Assembly (NCBI RefSeq): GCF_002943525.1
Contig: NZ_CP025394.1
Span: 4,836,001 to 4,900,000, forward strand
From: Kitasatospora sp. MMS16-BH015
GTDB lineage: Bacteria > Actinomycetota > Actinomycetes > Streptomycetales > Streptomycetaceae
Direction of reading: 5' to 3'
Length of the DNA: 64,000 bases
The number at the start of each line of letters is the position of its first letter. The stretch's first letter is position 1. Shown here piece by piece: positions 40,812 through 51,176 of this stretch. A program made the translations under genes and the position numbers. The notes under the pieces are model-generated. The model saw nothing but the letters and a program-made list of their open reading frames with translations. It was not told the origin of the DNA and searched no databases.

Positions 40812-43800
40812 CCGCCGCACAGCAGGCTCGCGCGGACGCCCTGCGCGAGGCACTCGCCACCCGGGTGGTGGTGGCCGACGGTGCGATGGGCACCATGCTC
40901 CAGGCGCAGGATCCGTCGATGGAGGACTTCCAGCAGCTGGAGGGCTGCAACGAGATCCTGAACGTGACCCGGCCCGACATCGTGCGCTCCGTCCACGACG
41001 CCTACTTCGCGGTGGGCGTGGACTGTGTGGAGACCAACACCTTCGGCGCGAACTTCGCGGCTCTGGGCGAGTACGACATCCCGGGCCGGATCTTCGAGCT
41101 CTCCGAGGCCGGGGCGCGGATCGCGCGGGAGGCGGCGGACAGTTTCGCGGCGGAGGACGGCCGGACCCGCTGGGTGCTCGGCTCGATCGGGCCGGGGACG
41201 AAGCTGCCGACCCTGGGGCACACGGAGTACGCGGTGCTGCGGGACGGGTTCCGTGACAATGCGGCGGGTCTGATCGCCGGTGGTGCGGATGCGCTGCTGG
41301 TGGAGACCTCGCAGGACCTGCTGCAGACCAAGGCCGCCGTGCTGGGCGCGAAGGCCGCGCTCGCGGAGGCGGGTCTCGATCTGCCGGTCTTCGCCCAGGT
41401 GACGGTGGAGACGACCGGCACGATGCTGCTGGGTTCGGAGATCGGTGCGGCGCTGACGGCGCTGGAGCCGCTGGGCGTGGACTTCATCGGGCTGAACTGC
41501 GCGACCGGTCCGGCCGAGATGAGCGAGCACCTGCGCTACCTCGCCAAGAACGCCCGGGTCGGGCTGTCGGGCATGCCGAACGCGGGTCTGCCGGTGCTGG
41601 GCAAGGACGGCGCGCACTATCCGCTGTCGCCGGCCGAGTTGGCGGACGCCCACGAGATGTTCGTGCGGGAGTACGGGCTGTCGCTGGTCGGCGGCTGCTG
41701 CGGCACCACCCCGGAGCACCTGCGCGCGGTGGTCGAGCGTGTCCAGGGCCGTCCGGTCACGGTCCGCGACCCGCGTCCGGAGTCGGCGGCTTCCTCGCTG
41801 TACCAGTCGGTGCCGTTCCGGCAGGACACCTCGTACCTGGCGATCGGTGAGCGGACGAACGCGAACGGGTCGAAGAAGTTCCGCGAGTCGATGCTGGCGG
41901 GTGACTGGCAGGCGTGTGTGGAGATCGCCCGGGACCAGATCCGGGACGGTTCGCACCTGCTGGACCTGTGCGTGGACTACGTCGGCCGGGACGGTGTCGC
42001 CGACATGCGCGAGATCGCGGGTCGGCTGGCGACGGCTTCGACGCTGCCGATCGTGCTGGACTCCACCGAACCGGCCGTGCTGCGGGCGGGGTTGGAGAAG
42101 CTCGGTGGTCGTGCGGTGCTGAACTCGGTGAACTACGAGGACGGCAACGAGGAGGGTTCGCGGTTCGCGGTGATCGCGGGGCTGGCGCGTGAGCACGGTG
42201 CCGGTCTGATCGCGCTGACCATCGACGAGGAGGGGCAGGCCCGCACCGCCGGGAAGAAGGTGGAGATCGCGGAGCGGCTGATCGCGGAGCTGACGGGCGA
42301 CTACGGCATCGACGAGGGTTCGATCCTGGTCGACTGCCTGGCGTTCACGCTCGGCACGGGGCAGGAGGAGTCGCGTCGGGACGGTATCGAGACGATCGAG
42401 GCGATCCGTGAGCTGAAGCGCCGTCACCCGCGGGTGCAGACGACGCTGGGTCTGTCGAACATCTCGTTCGGTCTCTCGCCGGCGGCGCGTCAGGTCATCA
42501 ACTCGGTTTTCCTGAACGAGTGTGTCGAGGCCGGGCTGGATTCGGCGATCGTGCACGCTTCGAAGATCCTCCCCATGGCGCGGATCCCCGAGGAGCAGCG
42601 CGAGGTGGCGCTCGACCTGGTGTATGACCGGCGTCGTGAGGGTTATGACCCGTTGCAGCGGCTGCTGCAGCTGTTCGAGGGTGTGAGCATGGCGTCCTCG
42701 GCGGCGTCGAAGGCGCAGGAGTTGGCGGCGTTGCCGTTGGAGGAGCGTCTGCAGCGTCGGGTCATCGACGGTGAGCGGGGCGGCCTGGAGCCCGATCTCG
42801 AAGAGGCGCTCCGGACTCGGCCGGCGCTGGACATCGTCAACACCACGCTGCTGGCGGGCATGAAGGTGGTCGGTGAGCTGTTCGGCTCCGGCCAGATGCA
42901 GCTGCCGTTCGTGCTCCAGTCCGCCGAGGTCATGAAGTCGGCGGTGGCGTATCTCGAGCCGCACATGGAGAAGTCGGACGATGAGGGCAAGGGCACGATC
43001 GTGCTGGCCACCGTCAAGGGTGACGTGCACGACATCGGCAAGAACCTGGTCGACATCATCCTGTCCAACAACGGCTACACGGTCGTCAACCTCGGTATCA
43101 AGCAGCCGGTTTCGGCGATCCTGGACGCGGCGGTGGAGCACAAGGCCGATGTGATCGGCATGTCGGGTCTGCTGGTGAAGTCGACGGTGATCATGAAGGA
43201 GAACCTGGAGGAGCTGAACCAGCGCAGGCTGGCCGCCGACTTCCCGGTGATCCTCGGCGGCGCCGCCCTCACCCGCGCCTACGTCGAGCAGGATCTGCAC
43301 GAGATCTACGAGGGTGAGGTCCGGTACGCGCGGGACGCGTTCGAGGGCCTGCGCCTGATGGACGCGCTGATGGGTGTCAAGCGGGGTGTCCCCGGGGTCG
43401 CGCTGCCGGAGTTGCGGAAGCGGCGGGTCGCCGCCACCGCATCGGTGAGCGAACCCGCGCCCGAGTCGGATGAGTTGGGGCCGATCCGGTCCGATGTCTC
43501 GACCGGGAACCGGGTGCCGGAGCCGCCGTTCTGGGGGGATCGGATCGTCAAGGGTGTGCCGTTCGCGGACTACGCGTCCTGGCTGGACGAGGACGCGCTG
43601 TTCAAGGGGCAGTGGGGTCTGAAGGCCTCGCGGGCATCAGAAGGGGTGGCGCGAAGCGCCTCGGACAAGGGTGGTGGCGGGCGACGGGCGGGCGGGCCCT
43701 CGTACGAGGAGTTGGTGGAGACGGAGGGGCGGCCGCGGCTGCGGATGTGGCTGGACCGGTTGCAGACCGAGGGCTGGCTTGAGGCGGCGGTGGTCTACGG

Positions 43801-44359
43801 GTACTTCCCGGCGGCGTCCAAGGGTGACGATCTGATCGTCTACGCGCAGGACGGTGCGGAGCGCACCCGGTTCACCTTCCCGCGTCAGCGGCGTGGGCGT
43901 CGGCTCTGTCTGGCGGACTTCTTCCGGCCGGAGGAGTCGGGGCAGAAGGACGTCCTCGGGCTCCAGGTGGTCACGATGGGCAACCGGATCTCGGAGGCCG
44001 CGAACGAGCTGTTCGCCGCCAACGCGTACCGGGACTATCTCGAGCTGCACGGGCTGTCGGTCCAACTGGCCGAGGCGCTGGCGGAGTTCTGGCACGCGCG
44101 GGTCCGCTACGAGCTGGGCTTCGGGGACGAGGACCCGCAGGACGTGCGGGACATGTTCCAGCTGAAGTACCGGGGTGCGCGGTTCTCGCTCGGGTACGGG
44201 GCCTGCCCGGAGCTGGAGGACCGGGCGAAGATCGCCGAGTTGCTGCGGCCGGAGCGGATCGGGGTGGTGCTGTCGGAGGAGTTCCAGCTGCACCCGGAGC
44301 AGTCCACGGACGCGATCGTGATCCACCACCCCGAGGCGAAGTACTTCAACGCGAGGTGA
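40808..44359 (+). CDS. metH: cobalamin-dependent methionine synthase
   Basis: A 1183-residue, full-length MetH that methylates homocysteine from methyl-tetrahydrofolate. Order of domains: homocysteine-binding barrel (zinc cysteines around GGCCGTTPEH), pterin-binding barrel (GERTNANGSKKFRE), B12 cap and Rossmann domain with GDVHDIGKNLV, and the C-terminal SAM-reactivation domain (RRGRRLCLADFF to GYGACPELEDR). Codons in the middle (about 41.7 to 44.2 kb) use more third-position T (GGT, CGT) than the neighbours. A Gly/Arg-rich linker (SDKGGGGRRAGG) precedes the reactivation domain. ATGA overlap with the kinase shows coupling. Confidence 0.97.
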   Translation: MTAAQQARADALREALATRVVVADGAMGTMLQAQDPSMEDFQQLEGCNEILNVTRPDIVRSVHDAYFAVGVDCVETNTFGANFAALGEYDIPGRIFELSEAGARIAREAADSFAAEDGRTRWVLGSIGPGTKLPTLGHTEYAVLRDGFRDNAAGLIAGGADALLVETSQDLLQTKAAVLGAKAALAEAGLDLPVFAQVTVETTGTMLLGSEIGAALTALEPLGVDFIGLNCATGPAEMSEHLRYLAKNARVGLSGMPNAGLPVLGKDGAHYPLSPAELADAHEMFVREYGLSLVGGCCGTTPEHLRAVVERVQGRPVTVRDPRPESAASSLYQSVPFRQDTSYLAIGERTNANGSKKFRESMLAGDWQACVEIARDQIRDGSHLLDLCVDYVGRDGVADMREIAGRLATASTLPIVLDSTEPAVLRAGLEKLGGRAVLNSVNYEDGNEEGSRFAVIAGLAREHGAGLIALTIDEEGQARTAGKKVEIAERLIAELTGDYGIDEGSILVDCLAFTLGTGQEESRRDGIETIEAIRELKRRHPRVQTTLGLSNISFGLSPAARQVINSVFLNECVEAGLDSAIVHASKILPMARIPEEQREVALDLVYDRRREGYDPLQRLLQLFEGVSMASSAASKAQELAALPLEERLQRRVIDGERGGLEPDLEEALRTRPALDIVNTTLLAGMKVVGELFGSGQMQLPFVLQSAEVMKSAVAYLEPHMEKSDDEGKGTIVLATVKGDVHDIGKNLVDIILSNNGYTVVNLGIKQPVSAILDAAVEHKADVIGMSGLLVKSTVIMKENLEELNQRRLAADFPVILGGAALTRAYVEQDLHEIYEGEVRYARDAFEGLRLMDALMGVKRGVPGVALPELRKRRVAATASVSEPAPESDELGPIRSDVSTGNRVPEPPFWGDRIVKGVPFADYASWLDEDALFKGQWGLKASRASEGVARSASDKGGGGRRAGGPSYEELVETEGRPRLRMWLDRLQTEGWLEAAVVYGYFPAASKGDDLIVYAQDGAERTRFTFPRQRRGRRLCLADFFRPEESGQKDVLGLQVVTMGNRISEAANELFAANAYRDYLELHGLSVQLAEALAEFWHARVRYELGFGDEDPQDVRDMFQLKYRGARFSLGYGACPELEDRAKIAELLRPERIGVVLSEEFQLHPEQSTDAIVIHHPEAKYFNAR

Positions 44360-44361
44360 CC

Positions 44362-45249
44362 ATGTTCCGATCAGAAGTAGGCGAACCCAGCTACTCCTTC
44401 GAGTTCTTCCCGCCGAAGACCCCGGCCGGCGAGCTGTCGCTGTGGCGGACCATCCGCCGGGTCGAGGCGGTCGCACCGGCCTTCGTGTCCGTGACGTACG
44501 GTGCGGGTGGCTCCTCCCGGGAGCGGACGATCGAGACGGTCGAGCGGATCGCCAGTGAGACCACTCTGCGGCCGGTCGCCCACCTCACGGCCGTCGGTCA
44601 CTCGGTCAGGGAACTCCGTTCATTCATTGGGCAGTTGGCCGATTCGGGGATCCGCGACGTGCTCGCTCTGCGTGGCGACCCGCCGGGCGATCCGGGCGGC
44701 CCTTGGGTCCGGCATCCAGAGGGCTTCGCGTATGCCGCCGATCTGGTCAGGCTGGTCAAGGAGTGCGGCGACTTCACGGTCGGCGTCGCTGCCTTCCCCG
44801 AGCGGCACCCGCGTTCCGAGAGTTGGGACGAGGACATCCGGCACTTCGTCGCCAAGTGCCGGGCGGGGGCGGACTACGCCATCACCCAGATGTTCTTCCG
44901 GGCGGAGGACTACCTGCGGCTGCGAGACCGGGTGGCCGCCGCCGGGTGCGACACCCCGATCATCCCGGAGATCATGCCCGCGACCAGCTTCTCGCAGATC
45001 GCCCGCTTCGCCGCTCTGAGCAACGCCACCCTCCCGCCGGAGCTCGCCCGGCAGTTGGAGGCGGCCGCCGGTGATCCCGGAGCCGGGCACCGGATCGGGG
45101 TCGACCACGCCACCGCGATGGCCGCCGAGTTGCTCGCCGAGGGCGCCCCGGGCCTGCACTACATCACGCTCAACAGCTCGACCGCGGCCGTGGAGATCCA
45201 CCAGAACCTCGGCCTGCACCGGGCACCGTCCATCCTGACAGCCGTCTGA
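44362..45249 (+). CDS. metF: methylenetetrahydrofolate reductase
   Basis: A 295-residue FAD-containing TIM-barrel reductase that makes 5-methyl-tetrahydrofolate for MetH. Motifs: YSFEFFPPKT at the N-terminus, VSVTYGAGGSSRERT, HLTAVGHS, LALRGDPPGD, and QMFFRAEDYLRL. ATG 44362 lies two bases after the metH stop; a GTG at 44356 overlapping that stop is also possible. Together with metH it supplies the methyl group of the cycle, so the cassette can run from the one-carbon pool. Confidence 0.95.
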   Translation: MFRSEVGEPSYSFEFFPPKTPAGELSLWRTIRRVEAVAPAFVSVTYGAGGSSRERTIETVERIASETTLRPVAHLTAVGHSVRELRSFIGQLADSGIRDVLALRGDPPGDPGGPWVRHPEGFAYAADLVRLVKECGDFTVGVAAFPERHPRSESWDEDIRHFVAKCRAGADYAITQMFFRAEDYLRLRDRVAAAGCDTPIIPEIMPATSFSQIARFAALSNATLPPELARQLEAAAGDPGAGHRIGVDHATAMAAELLAEGAPGLHYITLNSSTAAVEIHQNLGLHRAPSILTAV

Positions 45250-45265
45250 CCCCCTAGGAGTGCAC

Positions 45266-46672
<1,407 letters not shown>

Positions 46673-46690
46673 TCCACCGAGGAGAACGCC

Positions 46691-48184
46691 ATGGCAACGC
46701 CGACCACGGTCCAGACGCCCGTCGGGGCGTCAGAGGCCGTCCCGTCCGCCTTACTGGGAAGACCCCGCTGGTTCGTCACCCTGTTCGTGACGGACATGTG
46801 GGAGCGGTTCAGTTTCTACGGGATGCTGGCCATCCTCTTCCTCTTCGCCTCGGCCCCGGCGTCCCGGGGCGGGCTGGCACTGACGAACGCCGACGCCGGC
46901 ATGCTCTTCGGCGCCTACACGGCCGCCATCTTCCTGGCCGCGCTGCCGGGTGGGTGGCTCGGTGACCGGGTGTTCGGCACCCGCCGGGCGACTCTGTACG
47001 GCGCGGTGGTCATCATGGTCGGGCATCTGCTGATGGCCGTGCCCACCGAGGTGACCGTCTTCGCCGGGCTGCTGTTCATCGCCGCCGGCACCGGCCTGCT
47101 CAAGCCGAACCTGGCGAGCCTGCTGAGCGCCTTCTACCCCCGGGGCGCGACGGCCGAGCGGGATGCCGGCTTCGCGATCTTCTACACGTCCATCCAGGTC
47201 AGCGCCCTGGTGGCGCCGCTGGTGGTGGGAAGCCTCGGGGAGGGGGTCAACTGGCACCTGGGGTTCGGTGTCGCCGCCGTCGGCATGGCCTTCGGGGTGT
47301 GGCAGTACGTGCGCGGGTCGGCCTCGTTCGGCGAGACCGGCCGGCTGCCCGAACGGCCGGCGACGGCGGTGGAGCTCCGCCGGGTGGGCCGGGCCTCGGC
47401 CGTGGCACTCGCCGCCGTGGTGGCGGCGTTCACCGCCGACGCGGTGGCCGGCACGTTCACCATCCGCCATGTGCTCCTCCTGGTCACGGTGCTGAGCGTG
47501 GTCGTGCCCATCCGGTGCTTCCGCGGCCTGCTCCGGAGCCCGGAGGTCTCACCCGCCGCCCGGGCCCGGCTCCGTACGTACATCTGGTTCTTCGTGGCCT
47601 CGGCGCTGTTCTGGGGCCTGCACGTCCAGGGCGGTTCGCTGCTCAGCCTGTTCGCCCGGGACTCCACCGACCGTGCGGTCCTCGGGGTCCGGTTGCCGGC
47701 CAGCTGGTTCCAGTCGGCCACGCCGCTGGCGATCCTGCTCCTGGCCCCGGTGTTCGCCTGGCTCTGGCTGCGGTACGGGCGCCGGATCAGCGCGGCCGTG
47801 AAGTTCGCGGTGGGGATGACGACGATGGGCTCGGCCCTGCTGCTGATCGCGTTGGCCGCCGAGTTCGCCCGGAGCGGCGGGCGGGTCTCACCGCTCTGGC
47901 TGGTCGGCACGTACCTCCTGATGGGAGCGGGGGAGGCGGCGTTGGCGCCGGTCGGCATGAGCGTCGCGGCCGCGGTCGCACCCACCGGCTTCCTGAGCCA
48001 ACTGGTCGGGGTGTCCTGGCTGGGCGCCGGCATGGGGGCCGGCCTCGGCGGCGTCGCGCTGAAGGCCGCGGGCGGGAACGCTCCCGGGCCCGGGCTCTTC
48101 CTGCTCATGGGTGCGCTGTCGGTCGCGGCGGGCCTCGGACTCCTGCTGGCCGCCCGCCCGCTCGCCCGAAGGCTGGGCCTCTGA
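46691..48184 (+). CDS. POT/PTR-family proton-coupled transporter with a TTA codon
   Basis: A 497-residue membrane protein of the proton-dependent oligopeptide transporter family. The family signature MWERFSFYGMLAILFLF is in the first helix, followed by PGGWLGDRVFGTRRATL and FIAAGTGLLKPNLASLLSAF. Codon 21 (46751-46753) is TTA, so translation depends on the bldA tRNA in Streptomyces. Such transporters import di- and tripeptides; in this place it may bring in methionine-containing peptides for the SAM cycle, or act in efflux. ATG after CCGAGGAGAAC, 18 bases after ahcY, hence probably cotranscribed. Confidence 0.87.
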   Translation: MATPTTVQTPVGASEAVPSALLGRPRWFVTLFVTDMWERFSFYGMLAILFLFASAPASRGGLALTNADAGMLFGAYTAAIFLAALPGGWLGDRVFGTRRATLYGAVVIMVGHLLMAVPTEVTVFAGLLFIAAGTGLLKPNLASLLSAFYPRGATAERDAGFAIFYTSIQVSALVAPLVVGSLGEGVNWHLGFGVAAVGMAFGVWQYVRGSASFGETGRLPERPATAVELRRVGRASAVALAAVVAAFTADAVAGTFTIRHVLLLVTVLSVVVPIRCFRGLLRSPEVSPAARARLRTYIWFFVASALFWGLHVQGGSLLSLFARDSTDRAVLGVRLPASWFQSATPLAILLLAPVFAWLWLRYGRRISAAVKFAVGMTTMGSALLLIALAAEFARSGGRVSPLWLVGTYLLMGAGEAALAPVGMSVAAAVAPTGFLSQLVGVSWLGAGMGAGLGGVALKAAGGNAPGPGLFLLMGALSVAAGLGLLLAARPLARRLGL

Positions 48185-48190
48185 ACCCTG

Positions 48191-48240
48191 CCCGTTGCAC
48201 CTCACCCGTTGCACCTCACCTGTTGCACCTCACCCGTTGA
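48191..48240 (+). repeat. 14-base tandem repeat
   Basis: Unit CCCGTTGCACCTCA repeated three times (48191, 48205, 48219, the third with one change) plus a partial fourth unit CCCGTTGA. It fills the gap between the POT gene and the next small ORF. No function is seen. Confidence 0.7.
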
Positions 48241-48270
48241 ACCCGGCCCGTGGACACCTAGGAGGCATTC

Positions 48271-48501
48271 ATGAACATCGTCGATGTCGAACGCTCCGTC
48301 AGAAAGCGGCGTGGCAGCCATGGTTCGGGCTGCGGTGCGGTGTCCGCGGAGACGGCCAGGGCGGCGCGGGAGCAGGTCACCCACGCCGTGGCCAGGCTGT
48401 TCGAGGAGGTCAGCGGGCAGCGCTTCCAGGAGGCCGCCCTCCACATCCTCACCGATCAGGTGCCCGCCGAAGCCCAGGGTCGACCCAGCGTGGATGCGTG
48501 A
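48271..48501 (+). CDS. small hypothetical protein (76 residues)
   Basis: Not recognised. It has a strong ribosome site (TAGGAGG, six bases before ATG), a basic N-terminus (RSVRKRRGSHGS) and an amphipathic helix-rich centre (ETARAAREQVTHAVARLFEE). No signal peptide or membrane segment. Its last 53 bases overlap, convergently, the 3' end of the response regulator gene. The ribosome site and codon pattern support a real gene; function unknown. Confidence 0.55.
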   Translation: MNIVDVERSVRKRRGSHGSGCGAVSAETARAAREQVTHAVARLFEEVSGQRFQEAALHILTDQVPAEAQGRPSVDA

Positions 48502-49327
48502 CGGCACCCGGCGGCAGTGTCTGGCCCGAGGTCGCAGGGCGCTCTCCTTCGGGAGGGCGCCCTGCTTCGTGCGCGGGGGCGGCGGCCGGGCGCGGGGGGT
48601 GGCCGAGGCGGAAGCCGACGCCCCGGACGGTGACGATCCAGGCGCTGGAGCCGAGCTTGCCGCGCAGGCTGCTGACGTGGGTGTCGACGGTGCGGCGGGA
48701 CCAAGTGCCGCCCCAGACCTGGTGGATCAGCTGCTTGCGCGGGATGACGCTCTCGGGGTGCGAGGCCAGCAGGTGGAGCAGGTCGAACTCCTTGCGGGTG
48801 AGCTCGACCGGGCGGCCGGCCAGGGTGATCCGACGGGAGGCCGCGTCGATCCGCAGCGGCCCGTGGTCGATCAGGTCGGGCTGCTGGAGCCGGGGCGGCT
48901 GGGCCCGCCGCAGGACGGCGTCCATCCGGGCCGTCAACTCGCTGAGCCCGTACGGCTTGACCAGGTAGTCGTCGGCGCCGGCCCGCAGGCCGAGCACCCG
49001 GTCGAGCTCGCTGCCCCGGGCGGTGACGGCGATGACCGGGACGCAGCAGGCGGCCCGGATGCTCCGGCAGACCTCCAGGCCGTCCAGGTCGGGGAGTTCG
49101 AAGTCGAGCAGCACCAGGTCGACGCTCGGGTAGCGCCGGAGGGCGGCGGTGCCGGTGGCCACGCTCTCGGCCTGGTACCCGTGCCGGAGCAGGTCGGCGA
49201 CCAGGGTGGCGGCGCTGCAGGCGTCGCTCTCGACCACGAGGACACGCAGGCCGAGGGGGTTGAGGGGGCTGAGGGGGCTGTGGGGGGTACGGGCGGGATC
49301 CAGCAGTGGCGTGGATTGCGTGCTCAT
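48449..49327 (-). CDS. orphan OmpR/PhoB-family response regulator
   Basis: A 292-residue two-domain regulator. Receiver domain with acidic pocket VVESD, phosphate acceptor Asp75 in LVLLDFELPD, Thr102 and Lys124 (YLVKPYG), all conserved. The C-terminal winged helix has RPVELTRKEFDLLHLLASHP and SRRTVDTHVSSLRGKL, then a disordered tail. ATG 49327 has GGGGAGG upstream; the frame open to 49387 runs into the promoter. No histidine kinase is next to it. Streptomyces orphan regulators of this type often control secondary metabolism, some without phosphorylation. Confidence 0.9.
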   Translation of the reverse strand: MSTQSTPLLDPARTPHSPLSPLNPLGLRVLVVESDACSAATLVADLLRHGYQAESVATGTAALRRYPSVDLVLLDFELPDLDGLEVCRSIRAACCVPVIAVTARGSELDRVLGLRAGADDYLVKPYGLSELTARMDAVLRRAQPPRLQQPDLIDHGPLRIDAASRRITLAGRPVELTRKEFDLLHLLASHPESVIPRKQLIHQVWGGTWSRRTVDTHVSSLRGKLGSSAWIVTVRGVGFRLGHPPRPAAAPAHEAGRPPEGERPATSGQTLPPGAVTHPRWVDPGLRRAPDR

Positions 49328-49358
49328 GGTGCCTCCCCGTTGAGTAGCGTCCGCTTCG

Positions 49359-49387
49359 AGCATAAAAACCGGCCCGGATGCTGTCAA
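49359..49387 (-). promoter_or_regulatory. sigma70-type promoter of the response regulator
   Basis: On the minus strand TTGACA (49387-49382), a 17-base spacer and TATGCT (49364-49359), a near-consensus HrdB-type promoter whose -10 lies 32 bases before the ATG. Confidence 0.65.
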
Positions 49388-49450
49388 AGAACTTCTGGTC
49401 GGCCGGAGAAAACGGCCGTGGGGATTTCACGAGCTCTTAACAGTCCAGAA

Positions 49451-49466
49451 AGTTTAATAATAAACT
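49451..49466. promoter_or_regulatory. AT-rich palindrome in the gap upstream of aroH
   Basis: AGTTTA-ATAA-TAAACT, six-base arms in an unusually AT-rich patch. The 425-base gap 49328-49752 holds the response regulator promoter, this palindrome and presumably the aroH promoter; no credible gene is seen in it. TetR-type or butyrolactone-receptor operators are often AT-rich palindromes, but no assignment can be made. Confidence 0.4.
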
Positions 49467-49752
49467 ACAAACCGGACCAGTGGATCGTGGCTGTTCGGAT
49501 GTGGTGGGTCGAGTGAGAGTGACGGAGTGGGCCGAGCACTCTGTCAGGACGAGGTGGATCCGGGAAAGTCGGCGGGGGGAATTCAGTCGCCCGGCTCGGC
49601 GGGCCGTCGGAATCCCGCAGATATGACACAGCTCTGACATTGCGAGCCTTGAATGGTGCCCCCGCTCGGCTCAGGCTGGAGAAGGCCTCCCCCGTGGCCC
49701 CCGCACCGCTCCGGCGGATCCGCTGCCCCCCGATTCAGGAGAACGAGAGACG

Positions 49753-51114
49753 ATGACCGCACTGACCACCGCCCTGGCCACGCCGAAGCTGTCGGCCACC
49801 TGGCGGGAACGGCCGGCGGCCCAGCAACCCGATTGGCCCGACGCGGCGGCGCTGAAGCAGGCGACCGAGGAACTGGCCGAGGCCCCGCCGCTGGTGGCCG
49901 GCGCCGAGGCGGCGCGGCTGCGCGAGCGGCTGGCCGCCGTGGCCCGCGGTGAGGCGCTGCTGCTCCAGGGCGGTGACTGCGCCGAGACCTTCGCGGCGGT
50001 GTCCGCGCAGTCCGTCCAGGGCAAGATCAGCACGCTGTTACAGATGTCCTCGGTGCTCACCTACGGCGCCGCGCTGCCGGTGGTCACCGTCGGCCGGCTG
50101 GCCGGGCAGTACGCCAAGCCCCGGTCGAAGCCGGTGGAGACCCGGGACGGCGTCACCCTGCCCGCGTACCGCGGCGACGCGGTGAACGGCTTCGGCTTCA
50201 CCGCCGCCTCCCGCACCCCCGACCCGCAGCGGCTGCTGGCCACCTACCGGGCCTCGGCCCGCACGGTGGAGCTGGTCCGCGAGCTGACCGAGGGCGGCTA
50301 CGCCGGGCTGGAGGAGGTCAACGCCTGGAACCGGGAGTTCGTGGCCGGCTCGCCGCTCGGGCCGCAGTACCGGCGGATCTCCGAGGGGATCGACCAGGCG
50401 CTGGGCTTCATGCGGGCCACCGGCGGGCGGCCGAGCGAGTTCGAGGGCGGGGAGTTCTTCGTCTCGCACGAGGGCCTGCTGCTCGACTACGAGGAGCCGC
50501 TGACCCGGTGGGACGAGGCCACCGGCCGCTGGTACGCGAGCTCCGGCCACCTGCTCTGGATCGGCGAGCGCACCCGTGACCTGGACGGCGCCCACGTCGA
50601 GTACTTCAGCCGGATCGCCAACCCGATCGCCGTCAAGCTCGGCCCGACGGCCACGGCGGACGACGCGCTCGCGCTGATCGACCGGCTCGACCCGGAGCGC
50701 GAGCCCGGCCGGCTCACCTTCGTGATCCGGATGGGCGTGGACCGCGTCCGGGAGGCGCTGCCGACCCTGGTGGAGAAGGTGACGGCCGAGGGGGTCACCC
50801 CGGCCTGGATCTGCGACCCGATGCACGGCAACACCATCGAGGCGCCCAGCGGCCACAAGACCCGCCGCTTCGACGACGTGCTCGGCGAGGTGCGCGGCTT
50901 CTTCGAGGTGCACCGCGAGCTGGGCACCCACCCGGGTGGCATCCACGTCGAGCTGACCGGTGACGACGTCACCGAATGCGTGGGCGGCGGCCACGAGTTG
51001 GACTTCCCCGACCTGCACCGCCGGTACGAGTCGACCTGCGACCCGCGGCTGAACCGCAGCCAGTCGCTCGACCTCGCCTTCCTGGTCGCCGAGTTCGCCG
51101 GCGGCGCCCGGTAG
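49753..51114 (+). CDS. aroH: class II DAHP synthase with a TTA codon
   Basis: A 453-residue plant-type 3-deoxy-D-arabino-heptulosonate 7-phosphate synthase, first step of the shikimate pathway (PEP plus erythrose 4-phosphate). Motifs: LLLQGGDCAETFA, GRLAGQYAKPRS, RDGVTLPAYRGD, ANPIAVKLGPTA, WICDPMHGNT, GGIHVELTGDDVTEC. Full family length. Codon 96 (50038-50040) is TTA, which is unexpected for a housekeeping gene and suggests a secondary-metabolism copy under bldA control. It may raise chorismate for an aromatic building block, perhaps the acid used by the AMP ligase downstream. Confidence 0.95.
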   Translation: MTALTTALATPKLSATWRERPAAQQPDWPDAAALKQATEELAEAPPLVAGAEAARLRERLAAVARGEALLLQGGDCAETFAAVSAQSVQGKISTLLQMSSVLTYGAALPVVTVGRLAGQYAKPRSKPVETRDGVTLPAYRGDAVNGFGFTAASRTPDPQRLLATYRASARTVELVRELTEGGYAGLEEVNAWNREFVAGSPLGPQYRRISEGIDQALGFMRATGGRPSEFEGGEFFVSHEGLLLDYEEPLTRWDEATGRWYASSGHLLWIGERTRDLDGAHVEYFSRIANPIAVKLGPTATADDALALIDRLDPEREPGRLTFVIRMGVDRVREALPTLVEKVTAEGVTPAWICDPMHGNTIEAPSGHKTRRFDDVLGEVRGFFEVHRELGTHPGGIHVELTGDDVTECVGGGHELDFPDLHRRYESTCDPRLNRSQSLDLAFLVAEFAGGAR

Positions 51115-51147
51115 GGCGGGAAGCACCGACCGATTGACCGATCGTCG

Positions 51148-51176
51148 AATGCCCGGGCCGTCACGGCCCGGGCATT
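51148..51176 (+). terminator. terminator after aroH
   Basis: A perfect 13-base stem (51148-51160 with 51164-51176) and TCA loop, followed by TTGTG. Confidence 0.7.
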
